The position numbers and the translations under genes are program-made. The notes below the pieces were generated by a model. That model saw only the letters and a program-made list of their open reading frames with translations, was not told the DNA's origin and searched no databases. Positions 60,528 to 64,000 of a stretch of DNA of 64,000 nucleotides are shown piece after piece. How positions within the stretch are numbered: position 1 is the first letter of the stretch; the number at the start of each line of letters is the position of its first letter. This DNA comes from DTFZ01 sp050260375 (GTDB taxonomy: Bacteria > Bacillota > Clostridia > Christensenellales > SZUA-584), in contig JBLNCA010000037.1 in assembly GCA_050260375.1 (NCBI GenBank), positions 383,145 to 447,144 on the forward strand, read 5' to 3'.

Positions 60528-60780
60528 CTCATACGGCACTTTCAGCCCCAGACCGAAAGGCCGCTGGTTTAGTAATAGCGGCGTCTGACCTGGTCTTTGC
60601 CCCCACATTCGCCGGCAGGACATTTCGCCAGATTTTGGAAGCTAATCCGTTGACTACTTTGCCTCTCGGGATTCCTCCCGGCCGGACTTATCTCTAAACC
60701 GCGCCATGATCACCGATAATCGGATTACGTGGGTCGTTTCGCCCGCGGCTGGCATCGACTTTCAACCACAGACCCGCCGC
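60528..60780 (-). ncRNA. structured non-coding RNA, about 250 nt (raiA-like?)
   Basis: No frame is open through this segment, yet it has a minus-strand promoter at 60787-60815 and its own terminator. The ends pair over a distance: GCGGCGGGTCTG near the 5' end with CAGACGCCGC about 200 nt later. Inside are GCCGGGAGGAATCCCGAGAGGC (nested stems) and TAATCCG paired with CGGATTA. The size, complexity and minus-strand GTTGAAAGTCGATGCC motif recall Firmicute RNAs such as raiA, but I cannot confirm the family. It is not RNase P, tmRNA, 6S or SRP RNA by their hallmark motifs. Confidence 0.7.
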
Positions 60781-60786
60781 CTTATG

Positions 60787-60815
60787 ATTATAAATCTAGC
60801 CAGATTTTAAGTCAA
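60787..60815 (-). promoter_or_regulatory. promoter of the minus-strand ncRNA
   Basis: Minus strand TTGACT (60815-60810), 17 bases, TATAAT (60792-60787). Divergent from the corA promoter 43 bases away. Confidence 0.8.
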
Positions 60816-60857
60816 ATATACATGAAAAAAGCTTTAATTCAGCTTTTAGATGCGCTG

Positions 60858-60885
60858 TTGATTTATTTCCTCCACGTGCTATAAT
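60858..60885 (+). promoter_or_regulatory. promoter of the corA leader
   Basis: TTGATT 60858-60863, 16 bases, TATAAT 60880-60885, placed 200 bases before corA. Confidence 0.6.
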
Positions 60886-60891
60886 AAGCTA

Positions 60892-61070
60892 TGGTTTTAC
60901 AGGGCAAAGCTGTAACCTTGAGCACATTAAACCTTCAGGAAAGGACGGTGGTATGCGTGGACGCAGACCCTAAACGAACACACATAATACATAAGCGGCG
61001 TGCATACCATACGGCAGGCTAGAGTTATGCGCACCGCTTAGACCCGAAATGTTTTTGGGAATTTTAAAAA
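60892..61070 (+). promoter_or_regulatory. structured leader of corA with two alternative helices
   Basis: TGGTATGCGTG near 60951 can pair over 11 bp (two G-T) with CGTGCATACCA near 61000. The same downstream arm, AGCGGCGTGCATA, can instead pair over 12 of 13 bases with TATGCGCACCGCT near 61027. The two states exclude each other, which is how a riboswitch or attenuator works. I see no match to the M-box core motifs and no classic terminator. The ligand, possibly magnesium given the gene, is a guess. Confidence 0.6.
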
Positions 61071-61088
61071 GAAAGGCGGTGCTTGCCA

Positions 61089-62021
61089 ATGATACAATTC
61101 TACAAGTTTAATGAAGGCGTGCTGGAGTGCCTCGGCGAATACTGCAGCGGATCCTGGATCAACCTTATCGATCCGACCAAGGAGGAGCTTGATCGCGTAT
61201 CGAGGGAATGCTCTGTCGAGGTGGACCTCCTGGCGGCGGCGCTCGACGAAGAGGAGACCCCGCGTATTGACAAGGAAGACGACGCGACGCTGATACTGGT
61301 CGACATACCCGTCATCGAGCCGGAAGGCACTTCGTTTTTGTACAACACGATGCCTTTGGGCATAGTTATAACCGAAACGAATATAATAACCGTATGCCTT
61401 GAAGAGACTACGATACTCGAAGATTTCTATAAAGGTCGCGTTAAGAGTTTTGACTGTTCTAAGAAGACGCGCTTCGTTTACCAGCTGCTGTTCAAGAACT
61501 CTTCTAAGTACCTGCAGTACTTAAGGCAGATAGAGAAAGCGAGCACGCAGGTTGAGAACGCGCTGCACAAATCGCAGAAAAACCGCGAGCTGATACAGAT
61601 GCTCAAGCTGGAAAAATCGCTCGTATTCTTTTCTACGTCATTGAAGGCTAACGAGCTCGTTCTCGAGAAGATGCTTAAAACAAACGTATTGAAGCGCTAC
61701 CCCGAAGACGAAGAGCTGCTCGAAGACGTTATTATCGAAAACAAGCAGGCCATAGAGATGTGCGCCATCTACCGCGAGATACTCACCGGCACGATGGACG
61801 CGTTTGCGTCTGTAATATCCAATAACTTGAATATCGTAATGAAGTTCTTAACGTCCGTTACGATACTTCTCTCTATACCGGCGCTGTTCGGCGCGCTGTG
61901 GGGCATGAACGTAGACGTGCCGTTCGGCAACATGACGGGCGGTTTTTGGGTAGTGCTCGGCATAGCAATAGGCACGACGGCCGCGGTGGCGTTCTATCTA
62001 TGGCGGAAGAAGATGCTGTAA
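61089..62021 (+). CDS. corA: CorA-family divalent-cation transporter
   Basis: A 310-aa CorA-like channel. A large cytoplasmic N-terminal domain, a long helix around 140-245, then two C-terminal helices with the selectivity motif GMNVDVPF between them (around 279-286). It moves Mg, or Co/Ni, down the gradient. I start at ATG 61089 (MIQFYK) with aaaggcgg upstream; a TTG at 61083 is also in frame. Confidence 0.93.
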   Translation: MIQFYKFNEGVLECLGEYCSGSWINLIDPTKEELDRVSRECSVEVDLLAAALDEEETPRIDKEDDATLILVDIPVIEPEGTSFLYNTMPLGIVITETNIITVCLEETTILEDFYKGRVKSFDCSKKTRFVYQLLFKNSSKYLQYLRQIEKASTQVENALHKSQKNRELIQMLKLEKSLVFFSTSLKANELVLEKMLKTNVLKRYPEDEELLEDVIIENKQAIEMCAIYREILTGTMDAFASVISNNLNIVMKFLTSVTILLSIPALFGALWGMNVDVPFGNMTGGFWVVLGIAIGTTAAVAFYLWRKKML

Positions 62022-62063
62022 TGATATTCGGCATAATACGAAAACAATCAGCGGGAGGACATG

Positions 62064-62270
62064 ATGCCGTTACTGAAATACGTCTGCGAAGACTGTAAAC
62101 ATATATTCGAAGAGCTGACGAGCCCGGATAAAAAGCCCAACTGCCCTGCGTGCTCGTCGCAAAACACTAAGCGCTATTATCAGGGAAAATGTTATTTCGG
62201 TGGAGGCGGTAGCTCGGGCGGCGGCTGCAGCGGAGGAAACTGCAGCTGCTGCAAGGGATGTTCCGCTTAA
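62064..62270 (+). CDS. FmdB-type zinc-ribbon protein
   Basis: A 68-aa protein: zinc ribbon YVCEDCKHIFEE plus CPACSS, then a Gly/Ser/Cys-rich tail (GGGCSGGNCSCCKGC). FmdB-family regulators are small and poorly understood. ATG 62064 is better spaced from ggagg than ATG 62061. Confidence 0.85.
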   Translation: MPLLKYVCEDCKHIFEELTSPDKKPNCPACSSQNTKRYYQGKCYFGGGGSSGGGCSGGNCSCCKGCSA

Positions 62271-62291
62271 GGCCTGGTCTGGAGGGGTCTT

Positions 62292-63041
62292 ATGCACGAA
62301 GGCCACAGGCAGCGATTGACGAACAGATATTTAAACGAAGGTCTCGAAGGTTTTGAGGACCATGAAATTCTTGAATACATGCTGTTTTACGCGCTGCCTC
62401 GGGTGAACACGAACGATATCGCGCATAGGCTCATAGAGACGTACGGCAGCCTTTTCGGCGTGCTGGAGGCCGACCCGAAAGACCTTCAGCAGGTGAGAGG
62501 CATAGGCAAACGCGCCGCCGCTTATATTTCGATGTTCCCCCAGGTATTCAGGGCATACCAGCGTAGCAAACTCGGCAAGCGTCCCTCGATAAAGACGATA
62601 AAGGACGCATGCGAGTTCGCAAAGGCGCTGCTCTTTGGCAAGGCGTTCGAGCAGTTCTACGTAATCTGGCTCGATACGCAGAACAGGGTGATACATTACG
62701 AGAAGCTCTCGGAAGGCAGCATATCCGAATCGCCGGTGTATATGAACAAGATTGCCGCTGGCGCCCTACGCCACCATGCCGTAAAAGGGCTCGTCGCACA
62801 CAACCATCCGGGCGGCAGCGTTACGCCCTCGTCCGCCGATATAAGCACTACCCATGATATTGTCAAGGCGCTGGGTACGCTCGGCATAGAGCTTATAGAC
62901 CATATAATAGTCAGCGAAAACAATGCGTTCAGCTTTCAGGCCGACTCGCTTATGGGCAAGCGCTCGTTTAGCAGCGGCGAAGCTTACGCCGCCGAATACA
63001 CGGGCGTAAAGCAGCCGTATAAGCTGTTTCCTGAAGACTGA
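62292..63041 (+). CDS. radC: RadC-family JAB-domain protein
   Basis: A 249-aa protein: N-terminal helix-hairpin-helix (VRGIGKRAAAYISMF) and C-terminal JAB/MPN domain with the metal motif GLVAHNHPGGSVTPSSAD (H-x-H...S...D). RadC members are often co-located with competence or repair genes; biochemical role unsettled. Follows the zinc-ribbon gene after 21 bases with ggagggg. Confidence 0.92.
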   Translation: MHEGHRQRLTNRYLNEGLEGFEDHEILEYMLFYALPRVNTNDIAHRLIETYGSLFGVLEADPKDLQQVRGIGKRAAAYISMFPQVFRAYQRSKLGKRPSIKTIKDACEFAKALLFGKAFEQFYVIWLDTQNRVIHYEKLSEGSISESPVYMNKIAAGALRHHAVKGLVAHNHPGGSVTPSSADISTTHDIVKALGTLGIELIDHIIVSENNAFSFQADSLMGKRSFSSGEAYAAEYTGVKQPYKLFPED

Positions 63042-63064
63042 ATTCACATATTTTGGAGGGGTGT

Positions 63065-63520
63065 ATGACAATTACTTTCAAAGCGGTTGAAAAACCAAAC
63101 GCTGATTTGATAGACAGCATACTGCATATCGAAAAGGCGGCTTTCGGCAACGGCGCGCTTAATGAATACGTTGTTATTCCTCTTATGCGCCACGGCAGGA
63201 TATACGTCGCAGTCGACGAAGAAGACGAGGCTATAGCCTGTGCGTATTTTTTGCGCGATATGACAGACCCTTATCTTGCGTACCTTTTAAGCATAGCGGT
63301 GCTGCCCAAGTTTTCCGGTTTCGACATTGGCGTCGCAATGCTCGACTTCGCGCTCACGGATATCAAGGAGCTGGGGATAGAGAAGGTGCAGCTTACCGTC
63401 GACCCGGCCAACTTCAAGGCGCTCTCTACGTACCGCGAGAAGCTCGGGTTTTCCGTGTCCCCCTCTATCGACGAATACGGCACGGGCGACGAACGTCTGA
63501 CCATGATAAAAGAGCTTTAA
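63065..63520 (+). CDS. GNAT-family N-acetyltransferase
   Basis: A 151-aa GNAT protein. Acetyl-CoA region LSIAVLPKFSGFDIGVAML, then VQLTVDPANFKALSTYREKLGF. Substrate unknown. I start at MTITFKA (63065); an in-frame TTG at 63053 lies on its ribosome binding site (ggagggg). Confidence 0.85.
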   Translation: MTITFKAVEKPNADLIDSILHIEKAAFGNGALNEYVVIPLMRHGRIYVAVDEEDEAIACAYFLRDMTDPYLAYLLSIAVLPKFSGFDIGVAMLDFALTDIKELGIEKVQLTVDPANFKALSTYREKLGFSVSPSIDEYGTGDERLTMIKEL

Positions 63521-63619
63521 GTTAATCAATATTTCACAATTTTAACAACAACCGTTAACAGTTTGTTCATATCGGTAGTATATATTTGTATTTAACAAGC
63601 AAGCCAGCTTTTAAATATG

Positions 63620-63658
63620 GAAAGAGCGTCGGGAGAACCATGAGGCGCTCTTTTCCTT
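63620..63658 (+). terminator. intrinsic terminator after the GNAT gene
   Basis: AAAGAGCG pairs with CGCTCTTTT across a 16-base loop, T-rich after. Confidence 0.75.
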
Positions 63659-63737
63659 TCCTGCCTTTCCTTATGACCACCCTAAAGTATCTGTGATTCT
63701 TTGGGGCGAGCAGAAAGTGACGCGCAGCGGATGAAGT

Positions 63738-63888
63738 ATGCCTTCCCCTTCGAGGGGAGCCGAAGGCGAGCGCGCTCAGTGAGCGATAAAGCGAGCCGGA
63801 GGCTCTGTTAATAAAGGAGCATGCCGAACGATAGTATCAGGCGACTATTATGAACAGAGGAAGGTGGCGCAAAGCGCCGGATAATCGA
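63738..63888. repeat. long intergenic repeat R3, copy 2 (inverted)
   Basis: Reverse complement of copy 1 at 53310-53476, about 10.3 kb away. It lacks the 16-base insertion of copy 1. Its outer end abuts the group II intron, so this copy appears to be the intron's 3' exon. 63521-64000 contains no gene. Confidence 0.85.
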
Positions 63889-64000
63889 GTAGGAGGTAGG
63901 TGATTATTTCACCTACCGACCTCTCACACCACCGTACGTACCGTTCGGTATACGGCGGTTCAAATAGGAATTAGTGTACTAATAAATACCTTTCGGTTAT
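63889..64000 (-). mobile_element. group II intron, 3' end (domains V and VI), class C-like
   Basis: On the minus strand domain V reads ACCGCCGTATACCGAACGG and on to TACGTACGGTGGT: a 34-nt hairpin with loop GAAC. It holds the catalytic triad CGC rather than AGC, the mark of bacterial class C introns, which usually insert just after terminator-like hairpins. Domain VI follows as GGTAGGTGA-aataa-TCACCTACC, then CTCCTACTC at the boundary. The intron-encoded reverse transcriptase would lie outside the window. The boundary is approximate to a few bases. Confidence 0.85.

Noticed and set aside
60528..60780. RNase P RNA, tmRNA or 6S RNA for the minus-strand RNA
   Set aside because: The hallmark GAGGAAAGTCC of RNase P, the tRNA-like ends and tag frame of tmRNA, and the simple bubble hairpin of 6S are all absent.
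60892..61088. M-box (Mg) riboswitch call for the corA leader
   Set aside because: Expected because of the gene, but the conserved M-box core strings were not found, so only an unnamed structured leader is reported.
1..64000. tRNA, rRNA genes, CRISPR arrays and replication origin
   Set aside because: Looked for and not seen: no cloverleaf with a CCA end, no rRNA segments, no spaced direct repeats, no dnaA-box cluster.

Overview
The window reads as a chromosome segment of an anaerobic, probably spore-forming, low-GC-lineage Gram-positive (class Clostridia or a close relative). Support: strong GGAGG-type ribosome binding sites almost everywhere, ATGA-type overlaps, TTG starts, a spoVS gene, pta-ackA, a T-box, an L20-type leader, a SAM-I riboswitch, a probable NiCo riboswitch, and Firmicute gene orders (smc-ftsY-ylxM-ffh-rpsP-khpA-rimM-trmD; infC-rpmI-rplT; ruvCAB-queA...tgt-yajC). 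Base composition is moderate, with frequent ATA (Ile) and AGG (Arg) codons. No species can be named from the sequence alone.

Layout. 1-29 kb is a nearly continuous plus-strand housekeeping block: acetate kinase; a T-box-controlled hisS-aspS operon; rseC-like, trxA and spoVS; the SRP/ribosome operon; nucleoside salvage (deoB, purine nucleoside phosphorylase); a secreted DD-carboxypeptidase-like protein with an altered third motif; surE; an RpiR-type regulator and a flavoprotein; the infC operon, where infC seems to start at AUA; ruvCAB with queA; a MecA-like penicillin-binding protein; tgt and yajC. 29.3-31.1 kb is an IS110-family insertion with a structured non-coding end (bridge-RNA candidate), with partial copies of a dispersed palindromic repeat on both sides. 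31-39.5 kb holds a deacetylase, a NagZ-like lipoprotein, a self-contained zinc-type ABC uptake operon with its own Fur-family repressor and palindromic operator, and a P-type ATPase behind a NiCo-type riboswitch.

39.7-53.1 kb is mostly minus strand and more accessory. It includes a solitary DpnI-type methyl-directed restriction cassette (dpnI plus a dpnD-like gene) that has split an HD-domain locus and left a duplicated gene start. It also holds comFC-recD2, an unusual Pro/Arg-rich protein with a Cys-rich tail, a PadR-controlled ABC exporter, and a GntR-controlled ABC operon whose permease carries an in-frame stop.

53.1-64 kb holds two inverted copies of a long intergenic repeat (53.3 and 63.8 kb). 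Between them lie metK with its SAM riboswitch, a TtcA-like enzyme, a QueG-like protein, ispE, rsmG, a second repeat family, and a pair of divergent RNA loci: a minus-strand structured ncRNA of about 250 nt with its own promoter and terminator, and a plus-strand corA leader with two mutually exclusive long helices. corA, a zinc-ribbon protein, radC and a GNAT follow. The window ends in the 3' end (domains V and VI, CGC triad) of a class C-like group II intron inserted beside the second long repeat.

The best candidates for little-described biology are the DpnI cassette with its target duplication, the structured RNA at 60.5-60.8 kb, the corA leader switch, the IS110 bridge-RNA candidate, and the NiCo-type switch on an otherwise Ca-ATPase-like pump.
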